Assembly (NCBI GenBank): GCA_900320925.1
Contig: ONUD01000190.1
Location: forward strand, 1 to 6,679
Direction: 5' to 3'
Source: an uncultured Eubacteriales bacterium
GTDB taxonomy: Bacteria > Bacillota > Clostridia > Oscillospirales > Acutalibacteraceae
DNA length: 6,679 nucleotides
Shown: positions 1 to 6,287 of the stretch, piece by piece
Numbering within the stretch: position 1 is the stretch's first letter
How the letters are laid out: each line of letters starts with the position of its first letter
The notes under the pieces: generated by a model
Database searches by the model: none
The model's input: the letters and a program-made list of their open reading frames with translations, nothing else
What the model was told of the DNA's origin: nothing
Program-made: the position numbers and the translations under genes

Positions 1-2
1 AG

Positions 3-2198
3 ACTCACGCCAACAACCGCCGTGCATACTATCTCTCGGCTGAGTTCCTTATGGGTCGTATGATGTATAATAACCTTTACGCAATGGGAGTTCTTGAACA
101 GACAAAGAAACTTCTGGCAGATAAGGGCGTTGACATCAATGTCTTTGAAGAAATCGACGATGCTGCCCTCGGCAACGGCGGTCTGGGCAGACTGGCTGCC
201 TGTTTCCTTGACTCCGCTGCTACCCATGATGTACCTCTTGACGGCTACGGTATCCGCTATAAGTACGGTCTGTTCAAGCAGGAAATCAAAGACGGCTTCC
301 AGGTAGAAGTGGCTGACGACTGGCAGCGTTTCGGTGACCCGTGGTGCATCAGAAGAAATGAAGATACCGTTACCGTTCAGTTCGCTGACCAGACTGTCAA
401 GGCCGTTCCTTATGACATGGCCATCATCGGCTACGGCACCGACAATATCAATACCCTCCGTCTATGGCAGGCAGAAGCTGTCAATGATTTCAGCTTCCTT
501 GACTTCAACAGCAGCCGCTATGATGCCGCTGTCAAAGAAAAGAATGATGCCGAAAATATCTCCAAGGTTCTCTATCCGAACGACAACAGCCACGAGGGCA
601 AGGTACTCCGTCTGAAACAGCAGTATTTCTTCTGCTCCGCTTCTCTCCAGGATATTATCAAGAGATACAAGAAAAAACACGGTACCGAATTTAAATACTT
701 TGCCGATGAAACCGTTATCCAGCTCAATGATACCCATCCGACTGTATCGATCCCCGAACTTATCAGACTCCTTGTCAAAGAGGGCTGTGACTTCGACTGG
801 GCATTCAGCGTGGCTCAGAAAACTTTTGCTTATACCAACCATACTGTCATGTCTGAGGCTCTTGAAAAATGGAGCGTTGACCTGCTCACCAGCGTCATTC
901 CTGAGATTTATGACATTATCGTCAGAATCAATGACAAACTCCTCAAAGAACTCGCTGACAGGAATGTTGACAACAGCAAGATGAAGATTATTGACGGCAA
1001 CCTCGTACATATGGCTCGTCTGGCTATCTATGCTTCCAGCTATGTCAACGGCGTGGCTTGGATTCATACCGAAATCCTCAAGAATGACGTTCTCAAAGAG
1101 TGGTATGCCCTCTATCCCGAACGCTTCCAGAACAAGACCAACGGTATTACACAGCGTCGCTGGCTCGGTCTGTGCAACCCCGAACTCTCTGAACTCATTA
1201 CCGACCTCATCGGTAAAAAGTGGATTCGTGACCTCAGTCAGCTTAAGAAGCTGGAAAATAAACTCACCGATGAAGTCATTGACAAGTTCAACGGCATCAA
1301 GTGGCAGAAGAAAAAACAACTCAGCGAATTTATCCAGAAGCATGACGGCGTGTATATTGACCCCGATTTCATCTTCGATGTACAGGTCAAGCGTCTGCAT
1401 GAGTACAAGAGACAGCTCCTCAATGCGTTCTCCATCATGGCCATCTACTTCCGTCTCAAAGAGGGCAAGCTCCCTGACTTCAAACCGACTGCTTTCATCT
1501 TTGGTGCCAAAGCCGCTCCCGGTTATGCCCGTGCCAAAGCGATTATCAAGTACATCAACGAAATCGCTAAGCTTGTCAACAACGATCCCGATGTCAACCA
1601 GAAAATGCGTGTGGTATTCGTTGCCAACTACAACGTATCCTATGCAGAGAAAATCGTGACCGCTGCCGATATTTCCGAGCAGATCTCTACCGCCGGTACG
1701 GAAGCTTCCGGTACAGGCAACATGAAGTTCATGGTCAACGGTGCCGTGACCCTCGGTACCTATGACGGTGCCAACGTGGAAATCGCTCAGCAGGCTGGCG
1801 AAGAAAACGAATATATCTTCGGTGCAAGAGTCGAAGAAATCAACGAAATCAAGGATACCTATGACCCGAAGGCCATCTATGAAGCTAATCCTGAAATCAA
1901 GAGAGTGATTGATACCCTGATTGACGGCCGCTTCTCCGACGGCGGCAAAACAGGCGAGGGTTCTTTCAAAGAACTGCATGATTCTCTCCTTGAGGGTGCT
2001 GCATGGCATCAGGCTGACCACTACTACATCATGCGTGACCTGCCTGACTACATCGAAACCAAACTCAGAGTCAACAATGACTACAAAGACAAGCGTGCTT
2101 TTGCAAGAAAGTGCCTGATGAATACCGCTAATGCCGGTATGTTCTCCAGTGACCGTACCATCCTCCAGTATGCTACCGAACTCTGGAAAGTGAAATAA
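3..2198 (+). CDS. glgP: Glycogen/maltodextrin phosphorylase, 5'-truncated by window edge
   Basis: This enzyme (EC 2.4.1.1, GT35 family) uses phosphate and a PLP cofactor in the cytoplasm to release glucose-1-phosphate from the non-reducing ends of glycogen or maltodextrins. The frame is open to the left edge and begins with YYLSAEFLMGR, which matches the family motif usually found near residue 75. The Met at 51 is therefore internal, and roughly 60-70 N-terminal residues lie outside the window. Counting from that Met, visible motifs are GNGGLGRLAACFLDS (41-55), GYGIRYKYGLF (66-75), LNDTHPTVSIPELIR (225-239), YTNHTV (261-266), VNGVAWIHTE (332-341, active-site His), TNGITQRRWL (363-372), VQVKRLHEYKRQLLN (444-458, phosphate site) and EASGTGNMKFMVNGA (551-565). 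In the last motif K559 (codon 1725-1727) is the expected PLP Schiff-base lysine. The C-terminus is complete, ending ELWKVK then TAA. All catalytic motifs are intact, so the gene looks functional. Glycogen versus maltodextrin preference cannot be told from sequence. Confidence 0.96.
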   Translation, partial: THANNRRAYYLSAEFLMGRMMYNNLYAMGVLEQTKKLLADKGVDINVFEEIDDAALGNGGLGRLAACFLDSAATHDVPLDGYGIRYKYGLFKQEIKDGFQVEVADDWQRFGDPWCIRRNEDTVTVQFADQTVKAVPYDMAIIGYGTDNINTLRLWQAEAVNDFSFLDFNSSRYDAAVKEKNDAENISKVLYPNDNSHEGKVLRLKQQYFFCSASLQDIIKRYKKKHGTEFKYFADETVIQLNDTHPTVSIPELIRLLVKEGCDFDWAFSVAQKTFAYTNHTVMSEALEKWSVDLLTSVIPEIYDIIVRINDKLLKELADRNVDNSKMKIIDGNLVHMARLAIYASSYVNGVAWIHTEILKNDVLKEWYALYPERFQNKTNGITQRRWLGLCNPELSELITDLIGKKWIRDLSQLKKLENKLTDEVIDKFNGIKWQKKKQLSEFIQKHDGVYIDPDFIFDVQVKRLHEYKRQLLNAFSIMAIYFRLKEGKLPDFKPTAFIFGAKAAPGYARAKAIIKYINEIAKLVNNDPDVNQKMRVVFVANYNVSYAEKIVTAADISEQISTAGTEASGTGNMKFMVNGAVTLGTYDGANVEIAQQAGEENEYIFGARVEEINEIKDTYDPKAIYEANPEIKRVIDTLIDGRFSDGGKTGEGSFKELHDSLLEGAAWHQADHYYIMRDLPDYIETKLRVNNDYKDKRAFARKCLMNTANAGMFSSDRTILQYATELWKVK

Positions 2199-2209
2199 AA
2201 TGCAAACAA

Positions 2210-2238
2210 GCCGCCGCCGAAATACTATCGGCGGCGGT
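2210..2238 (+). terminator. GC-rich intergenic hairpin after glgP, weak or partial terminator
   Basis: An inverted repeat of GCCGCCGCCGA (2210-2220) and TCGGCGGCGGT (2228-2238) gives 10 Watson-Crick pairs plus a terminal G-T wobble around a 7-nt loop. It starts 12 bases after the glgP stop. The downstream sequence (TCATGCTTTG) has only three consecutive T's, so it is not a textbook intrinsic terminator. It could be a leaky terminator, or a 3'-end stabiliser that raises glgP mRNA relative to the next gene. No convincing promoter is visible in the remaining gap. Confidence 0.5.
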
Positions 2239-2247
2239 CATGCTTTG

Positions 2248-2254
2248 AAAGGAG
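2248..2254 (+). promoter_or_regulatory. Ribosome binding site for the secreted LRR/Ig-like protein
   Basis: AAAGGAG lies seven bases upstream of the ATG at 2262. It fixes the start, which is followed at once by a textbook signal peptide. Confidence 0.85.
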
Positions 2255-2261
2255 ATACGCT

Positions 2262-4205
2262 ATGAAAAAATTGACTGCTCTGCTCATCACTGCCATGCTC
2301 ATTGTCAGCACGGTCATCATTACCCTGCCTGTCCATGCTGCGGTGGAGTTTCTGTTCACCACTCTTTCGGACGGTACTTTGAAAGTTACCAAATATGTCG
2401 GCAGTTCCCTGACCATCACCATCCCTTCTCATATCCACGGAAAAAAAGTGACACAGATAGGTTCAGGCGGCATCAACAAACCCCTTTCCGATGGGAAAAC
2501 AGACATCGTGAAGATTCAGCTTCCCGATACCATCACCCGTATCAATGACAATGCTTTTTTTGGATTTACCAAGCTCCAAAACGTCAATATTCCTGAAGGT
2601 GTCAAATATATCGGTGAAAGTGCCTTTGACCACTGCGGAAGTTTGGATTCTCTTTCTTTTCCCGCTTCCGTTACCTTTTTGGGGGCAGGTGCTTTGCATA
2701 GCATTTCACTCAAAGATCTGTATGTTTATAACCCGAACCTGAATATTGCCAATGCCAGCATCAGGGGGACAACCAGAATCCACAGCTTCCAAAATTCCCA
2801 AGCACAAAAGTTTACAAGAACCTTCAACAGCGATTCCAATATGACCGTTCACGGATTTCTGACTTTCGTTGTCATGGAAAATTTCTCCCTGAACAAAACA
2901 CAGCTTTCTGTCGGCAAAGGGGAAAGAGTGAAACTCTCCGTGACCCTCAACCACCCCAATCTGAAAAATAAACCTGTCCAGTGGCGTACCTCTAATGCAA
3001 AGATTCTGACCGTTGACCAGAAAGGCAATGTCAAAACGGTGGGAAAGGGTACAGCATGGATTACCGTCAAGACCGCTGACGGCTCGGAAAAAAGCTGTAA
3101 AATAACTGTCAAAAATGCTCCCTCCAAAATTACCCTCACCAAAGGGATTCTGACCCTCGGTGTCGGGGAAACCTACACGCTCGGTTCTGCTGTCAATGAC
3201 GGCTCTGCCTGTTCTGTACGCACCTACCGCTCCAGCAACAGCTCCATTTTGAAAATGACCCGCACCGACTGGGTGGGAGAGTTCAAGGCACTCAAAGCAG
3301 GGGTTTCCTATATCACCGTGCGTACCTACAACGGCAAGGAATCTACCTGCAAGGTCACTGTCAAGCCTGCTCCGCAAAGTGTCAAGCTGAACCGTGGTGT
3401 CATTGCCATGAACGTAGGTGACACGGCAAGCCTGAGTGCTATCATTCCCGATGGAACGGGCTGTGCCAAGCGTACCTTCCGCACCAGCAACAGCAATATT
3501 GTCAAGATGACCAAAACCGACTGGACAGGCAATTTTACTGCCGTTCGTTCAGGCATTGCCTATGTCACCGTCCGCACCTACAACGGCAAGGAAGCAAGCT
3601 GTAAAATTGAAGTCTACGGCAAATACTATGCCATGAACCAATACCTCACCTACAGGGATATTCAATGTTCCAGCTGGGGACAATCTACAGTTTGTACCGT
3701 TCCCAATTTCAAAAACCTTGGCTCTCTCGGTACATCCCTCAACAAGGAAATTAACAGCCTTGGCGGAAACAATGCAATGTCTATCTCCTATGATGTATAT
3801 TACTACAACAAAATTCTCAGTGTGGTTGTGACGCAAAATAATATCAATAATCTAAAAGACTATCATGTTTATAACATCAATGTAGAAACCAAAAAAAGAA
3901 TCAGCAACAGTGAATTGATGAGAGTTGCAGGAGTGAACCCCAAAGACTATCTTTCCAATATCGACAGCTTCATTTCTCAATCTTTCTACAAGCAAAACGG
4001 CAGTACAGAGGAAATTGTTAAAAGATGTGGTGTGAATAAAGAAACCGTAAAAAAAGGTTATGATAATGTTCTCAAAAACCCCAACAACCGTTCTATCAAT
4101 ACCCCTATGCATATCAATGATAACGGAAAATTGTATGTTTCTCTCAACATCAACATTTTTGTTGCCGCTGAATATTACAACCTCTGGTTTGAGTACGTAA
4201 AATGA
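2262..4205 (+). CDS. Secreted protein: BspA-type LRR, three Ig-like (BIG_2) domains, unassigned C-terminal domain
   Basis: A 647-residue predicted exported protein. Residues 1-26 form a signal peptide: MKK, a hydrophobic core, and a type I cleavage site VHA|A after residue 26. Residues 38-150 resemble the LRR_5/BspA family, with a GTLKVTKYVG...IPSHIHGKKVTQIG cap and two repeats (IQLPDTITRINDNAF at 85-99; VNIPEGVKYIGESAF at 108-122). Three group-2 Ig-like domains follow (about 206-284, 287-368, 371-452). Domains 2 and 3 are close copies, each with a TDWxGxF motif, an RTYNGKE motif and two cysteines (C317/C363 and C401/C447) that could form a disulfide. The tail (about 453-647) reads like an alpha/beta domain (VYNINVETKKRISNSELM, LYVSLNINIF). 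It faintly resembles DUF3298/RsiV-type domains, but I cannot assign it firmly. There is no LPXTG anchor or C-terminal membrane segment, so release or non-covalent surface attachment is expected. Such architectures usually mediate adhesion or binding; the ligand is unknown. It lies 63 bp after glgP and overlaps tcdA by 4 bp. Confidence 0.9.
   Translation: MKKLTALLITAMLIVSTVIITLPVHAAVEFLFTTLSDGTLKVTKYVGSSLTITIPSHIHGKKVTQIGSGGINKPLSDGKTDIVKIQLPDTITRINDNAFFGFTKLQNVNIPEGVKYIGESAFDHCGSLDSLSFPASVTFLGAGALHSISLKDLYVYNPNLNIANASIRGTTRIHSFQNSQAQKFTRTFNSDSNMTVHGFLTFVVMENFSLNKTQLSVGKGERVKLSVTLNHPNLKNKPVQWRTSNAKILTVDQKGNVKTVGKGTAWITVKTADGSEKSCKITVKNAPSKITLTKGILTLGVGETYTLGSAVNDGSACSVRTYRSSNSSILKMTRTDWVGEFKALKAGVSYITVRTYNGKESTCKVTVKPAPQSVKLNRGVIAMNVGDTASLSAIIPDGTGCAKRTFRTSNSNIVKMTKTDWTGNFTAVRSGIAYVTVRTYNGKEASCKIEVYGKYYAMNQYLTYRDIQCSSWGQSTVCTVPNFKNLGSLGTSLNKEINSLGGNNAMSISYDVYYYNKILSVVVTQNNINNLKDYHVYNINVETKKRISNSELMRVAGVNPKDYLSNIDSFISQSFYKQNGSTEEIVKRCGVNKETVKKGYDNVLKNPNNRSINTPMHINDNGKLYVSLNINIFVAAEYYNLWFEYVK
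3120..3617 (+). repeat. Tandem intragenic repeat encoding Ig-like domains 2 and 3 (84-codon period)
   Basis: Two adjacent units of 252 bp encode residues 287-370 and 371-452. Shared DNA blocks such as CCTACAACGGCAAGGAA recur exactly 252 bases apart (3325 and 3577). At protein level the units share the SSILKMT/SNIVKMT, TDWxGxF, ITVRTYNGKE/VTVRTYNGKE and SCK/TCK stretches. Domain 1 (206-284) is a more distant relative lacking the TDW motif and the first cysteine. The pattern suggests relatively recent duplication of one Ig-like unit. Confidence 0.8.
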
Positions 4206-4927
4206 TGGAAAACAGATTTATCAGAACGGAAATGCTGATTGGGGAGGACAGCTTCCAAAAACTGCAAAACGCAAGAGTGGCAGTTTTTGGTGTCGGCGGT
4301 GTCGGAGGGTATGTCGTGGAAGCACTGGCAAGAAGCGGTATCGGTACCCTTGACCTCATTGACCGTGATACCGTGAGCGTGTCCAATATCAACCGCCAAA
4401 TCATTGCCCTTTCCTCCACCGTCGGACGCTTCAAGGCAGAAGTTGCCGCCGAGCGTGCAAAGGACATCAACCCCGCTGTCACCGTCAACGTGCATAACCT
4501 CTTTTATACCCCTGAAACGGCTCCACAGTTTGATTTTTCGGTATATGATTATGTCGTGGACGCTATCGACACCGTCAGCGGTAAAATCCAGCTTGTTTTG
4601 CAGGCTCAGGAAGCCAATACCCCCATCATCTCCTCGATGGGGGCAGGCAACAAGCTTGACCCCACACGCTTTGAAGTAGCTGACATCTATCAGACCTCTG
4701 TATGCCCGCTTGCACGGGTCATGCGAAAGGAACTCAAAGCAAGAGGTGTCAAACACCTGAAAGTCGTCTATTCCAAAGAAGAACCCCGTTCCCCGACTAT
4801 CAGGCAGTATGACCCCCTTACCCAAAAAATGACCCCTGCCAGCATTGCCTTTGTCCCGTCTGTCGTGGGACTCATCATTGCCGGAGAGGTCATCAAAGAT
4901 CTTGCCAAAAGAACCGTATCAGGCTGA
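4202..4927 (+). CDS. tcdA: tRNA threonylcarbamoyladenosine dehydratase (TcdA/CsdL, ThiF/E1-like)
   Basis: A cytoplasmic E1-like enzyme that, in known members, uses ATP to dehydrate and cyclise the t6A modification at position 37 of ANN-decoding tRNAs to ct6A. It has 241 residues, slightly shorter than E. coli TcdA. Motifs: the nucleotide-binding loop GVGGVGGYVVEALARSGIG (30-48), DLIDRDTVSVSNINRQ (51-66) with the acidic and Arg residues that bind ATP, K78, DYVVDAIDT (116-124), and the TcdA-typical SMGAGNKLDPTRFEVADI (145-162) and CPLARVMRKELKARG (168-182). No CxxC zinc pairs are present, which fits TcdA better than ThiF or MoeB. The start is one of two adjacent ATGs (4202, 4205). The ATGA overlap with the upstream stop, and the lack of a clear ribosome binding site, point to translational coupling. 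The last six codons lie within a terminator palindrome and overlap lgt by 9 bp. Confidence 0.92.
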   Translation: MMENRFIRTEMLIGEDSFQKLQNARVAVFGVGGVGGYVVEALARSGIGTLDLIDRDTVSVSNINRQIIALSSTVGRFKAEVAAERAKDINPAVTVNVHNLFYTPETAPQFDFSVYDYVVDAIDTVSGKIQLVLQAQEANTPIISSMGAGNKLDPTRFEVADIYQTSVCPLARVMRKELKARGVKHLKVVYSKEEPRSPTIRQYDPLTQKMTPASIAFVPSVVGLIIAGEVIKDLAKRTVSG

Positions 4928-4945
4928 TACGGTTCTTTTCCTTTT
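4907..4945. terminator. Bidirectional intrinsic terminator between convergent tcdA and lgt, inside both coding ends
   Basis: AAAAGAACCGTATCA (4907-4921) and TGATACGGTTCTTTT (4925-4939) form a perfect 15-bp stem with a GGC loop. On the plus strand it runs into TTTTCCTTTT. On the minus strand the A-rich left arm supplies the T's. Both stop codons (TGA at 4925-4927 plus, TGA at 4921-4919 minus) fall within the stem, so it serves both converging genes. Confidence 0.9.
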
Positions 4946-5710
4946 GAAAAACAGAAGCGAAATGGCAGAAAAGACAAACAAGGCAATACTAATCCATTGC
5001 GATGTGGACAAGCCAAAGTAAATGCCCCGTATCTCATCTCCCCGCAAAAATTCCAGACTGAATCTCAGAACAGGATACAGGAGAAGATATACATAAATAA
5101 CCTTTCCTTTGATTTTCTGTGACAGATAATACAGGACAAGGAAAATCAGCAAATTTCCCAAGGCTTCCGCCAGTGCCACGGGAAAGCGGTTAACATCGTT
5201 GATAGTGGGAACTAACGGATTGTCATGCACGGTAAAACCGAACGCCGATTCAATCCCGTAACAGCACCCTCCCAAAAAACACCCGATTCTGCCGAATACA
5301 TGAAACAACGGAATACTCATGGCAAGCGTATCACACAGGAGGTCTTTTTTGGGCTTCTCATATTTTCTTGTACAGAACGCAAATGTCAGGTATGCCCCTA
5401 TCATGCCTCCATAGAACACCGAGCCGCCAAAACAGTTCCCTAACAGTGTCAGCACGCCTGCTAAAGAAATCTGATTGGCATAAGAGAGAATTTGTACAAT
5501 CTCGCCCAAGTGCGTCATGCCGTACAGCAGGTGTCCCATTGCTACCAATCCCAGCACCGTGGGAATACTCAGCAAAAGAATATCATCAATTGAAAACTTG
5601 ATGGTTCTGGTATGCTTCCAGAAAAACAGCAGACTCACAAAAATACCTGCCACGGCACACAGAGCATAGGTTCCTATTGTCCTGCCGAATATCTCAATCA
5701 ACGGATACAT
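4919..5710 (-). CDS. lgt: Prolipoprotein diacylglyceryl transferase family membrane protein (Lgt-like)
   Basis: Lgt transfers diacylglycerol from phosphatidylglycerol to the lipobox cysteine of prolipoproteins in the cytoplasmic membrane. This 263-residue protein has the family's length and its multi-helix hydrophobic profile (helices near 12-30, 43-63, 90-112, 180-198 and 237-255). The signature GRIGCFLGGCCYG is at 140-152, preceded by H137. RFPVALAEAL at 176-185 matches the usual RxPxQLYEA region. RFSLEFLRGDEIRG (216-229) carries the conserved Arg/Glu. Two positions differ from E. coli Lgt: the motif HGGL (H103) reads YGGM here (Y100), and GRIGNF (N146) reads GRIGCF. This places it in a divergent Lgt branch, so activity is not certain. 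The start at 5710 is chosen because MYPLIEIFG matches the family N-terminus and a GGGGG ribosome site precedes it. A longer frame from a TTG at 5782 is open, but it runs through a terminator. The C-terminus KRKRTVSA overlaps tcdA. Confidence 0.85.
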   Translation of the reverse strand: MYPLIEIFGRTIGTYALCAVAGIFVSLLFFWKHTRTIKFSIDDILLLSIPTVLGLVAMGHLLYGMTHLGEIVQILSYANQISLAGVLTLLGNCFGGSVFYGGMIGAYLTFAFCTRKYEKPKKDLLCDTLAMSIPLFHVFGRIGCFLGGCCYGIESAFGFTVHDNPLVPTINDVNRFPVALAEALGNLLIFLVLYYLSQKIKGKVIYVYLLLYPVLRFSLEFLRGDEIRGIYFGLSTSQWISIALFVFSAISLLFFKRKRTVSA

Positions 5711-5716
5711 AAATTT

Positions 5717-5722
5717 CCCCCT
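5717..5722 (-). promoter_or_regulatory. Ribosome binding site that sets the lgt start
   Basis: Read on the minus strand, AGGGGG lies six bases (AAATTT) before the ATG at 5710. It can pair with the 16S anti-SD through one G-U wobble. It supports 5710 over the upstream TTG start at 5782. Confidence 0.65.
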
Positions 5723-5752
5723 AAAACAAAAACCGTCGAATGATTCGACGGT
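5722..5752 (-). terminator. Intrinsic terminator after the DUF4190-like gene, directly before lgt
   Basis: On the minus strand ACCGTCGAA, loop TCA, TTCGACGGT forms a 9-bp stem (5752-5732) followed by TTTTTGTTTT. This is a textbook intrinsic terminator 27 bases after the DUF4190-like stop. The T tract ends about 12 bases before the lgt ATG, so lgt needs read-through or a promoter lying within or upstream of the hairpin. Confidence 0.85.
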
Positions 5753-5778
5753 CTTGCTACATTTCAGTTTTGCGGAAC

Positions 5779-6093
5779 TCAACTCATCATAGCTCTGCTC
5801 AGTTCATTCACAAACTCCTGAGAGTTGCTTGCCACACAAAGGACACATACTGTGCAGGTCAAGAAACCAATGCCTGCAAAAACAGTACCGATGATAGAAA
5901 GAACCAAACCTGCTGTTCCCACACCTGAGGGAGCATTGGCAGCCGCAGCTTTCTTTCTTCCCTGAATTGCACAGATCAAACCTACGATACCAGCAATCAA
6001 GGCAACTGTATTCACTGTCGGAACCCATGAAAGAATCACCGCAACGATACCGCAAACCAGTCCTGCTATCGACAAACCTTTACCTGTATCCAT
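5779..6093 (-). CDS. Small DUF4190-like membrane protein
   Basis: A 104-residue protein of unknown function. Hydrophobic Gly/Ala-rich segments at about 6-25, 27-44 and 58-88 predict three membrane spans, with a short basic loop GRKK (45-48) and an Ala-rich linker (49-55). The repeated GLSIAGLVCGI and GTAGLVLSIIGTVFAGI patterns resemble the DUF4190 family common in Firmicutes and Actinobacteria. The C-terminal segment has four cysteines (C80, C83, C86 near a helix end, plus C15), then a polar tail SNSQEFVNELSRAMMS. The start at 6093 has a strong GGAGGT site seven bases upstream. A longer frame from 6129 (MYFCCIFLEVKN...) would start inside the leader hairpin and is disfavoured. It has its own promoter and terminator, so it is probably monocistronic apart from read-through to lgt. 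Confidence 0.82.
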   Translation of the reverse strand: MDTGKGLSIAGLVCGIVAVILSWVPTVNTVALIAGIVGLICAIQGRKKAAAANAPSGVGTAGLVLSIIGTVFAGIGFLTCTVCVLCVASNSQEFVNELSRAMMS

Positions 6094-6100
6094 ATTCTTC

Positions 6101-6106
6101 ACCTCC
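6101..6106 (-). promoter_or_regulatory. Strong ribosome binding site for the DUF4190-like gene
   Basis: The minus strand reads GGAGGT, then seven bases, then ATG at 6093. This near-perfect anti-SD match decides the start against the in-frame ATG at 6129. Confidence 0.88.
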
Positions 6107-6120
6107 AAAAAAATACAACA

Positions 6121-6142
6121 GAAATACATTCCTCTGTATTTC
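6121..6142 (-). promoter_or_regulatory. 5' leader hairpin at the predicted transcript start of the DUF4190-like gene
   Basis: A perfect 8-bp inverted repeat, GAAATACA and TGTATTTC, surrounds a 6-nt loop that reads GAGGAA on the minus strand. It begins one or two bases from the transcription start expected from the -10 box. It could be a 5'-terminal mRNA-stabilising hairpin or a dyad operator bound by a repressor; sequence alone cannot separate these. Confidence 0.6.
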
Positions 6143-6149
6143 TTTTCTA

Positions 6150-6179
6150 ATTATACATTTTTCTGAGTAATATTGTCAA
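6150..6179 (-). promoter_or_regulatory. Consensus sigma-A promoter for the DUF4190-like gene
   Basis: On the minus strand TTGACA (6179-6174) and TATAAT (6155-6150) are both exact consensus hexamers, separated by 18 bases. A TG directly precedes the -10 box. Start of transcription is expected near 6143, giving a leader of about 50 nt. Confidence 0.88.
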
Positions 6180-6186
6180 TTAAATC

Positions 6187-6220
6187 ACGAGATTCACGTT
6201 TTTATCAACGACATTCTCGT
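6187..6220. repeat. Imperfect inverted repeat upstream of the promoter
   Basis: ACGAGA (6187-6192) and TCTCGT (6215-6220) form the outer arms, with an inner CG/CG match at 6197-6198 and 6209-6210. The dyad lies just upstream of the -35 box of the DUF4190-like gene, where an activator site or UP-like element could sit. The arms are short and chance is possible. Nothing else is seen between the rRNA terminators and this promoter. Confidence 0.3.
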
Positions 6221-6247
6221 AAAAAATACTATCCTGCTTGTCAAATC

Positions 6248-6276
6248 AAAAACTCCTGTCTAATGACAGGAGTTTT
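6248..6276. terminator. Second (distal) rRNA operon terminator, symmetric
   Basis: AAAACTCCTGTC (6249-6260) and GACAGGAGTTTT (6265-6276) form a perfect 12-bp stem with loop TAAT. On the minus strand it is followed by T's, completing a TTTTT run. The T-rich right arm would also allow some function on the plus strand. It sits after the proximal terminator in the direction of rRNA transcription. Confidence 0.88.
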
Positions 6277-6287
6277 CCATACATAAC

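Noticed and set aside
462..2021. A 519-codon open frame on the minus strand, entirely antisense to glgP
   Set aside because: It mirrors the strong codon bias of glgP, has no recognisable domain, and lies opposite a fully conserved enzyme. Long antisense frames of this kind arise by chance in biased genes.
2706..3377. Minus-strand open frame of 223 codons opposite the secreted protein gene
   Set aside because: It is the shadow of a gene with signal peptide and known domains. No family motif or supporting ribosome site was seen.
2262..4205. Secreted protein as a cell-wall-anchored adhesin
   Set aside because: No LPXTG motif, C-terminal hydrophobic segment or SLH/choline-binding repeats were found, so anchoring cannot be claimed.
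4175..4825. Minus-strand 216-codon frame opposite tcdA
   Set aside because: It lies antisense to a clearly conserved ThiF-type gene and has no domain of its own.
5711..5782. Longer lgt start (TTG at 5782)
   Set aside because: It adds 24 residues unlike the family N-terminus and encoded by a terminator hairpin. The ATG at 5710 has its own ribosome site. The open frame is kept only as a regulatory idea.
6094..6129. Longer start for the DUF4190-like protein (ATG at 6129)
   Set aside because: Its start lies in the leader hairpin without a ribosome site, and the GGAGGT site at 6106-6101 would be inside the coding region.
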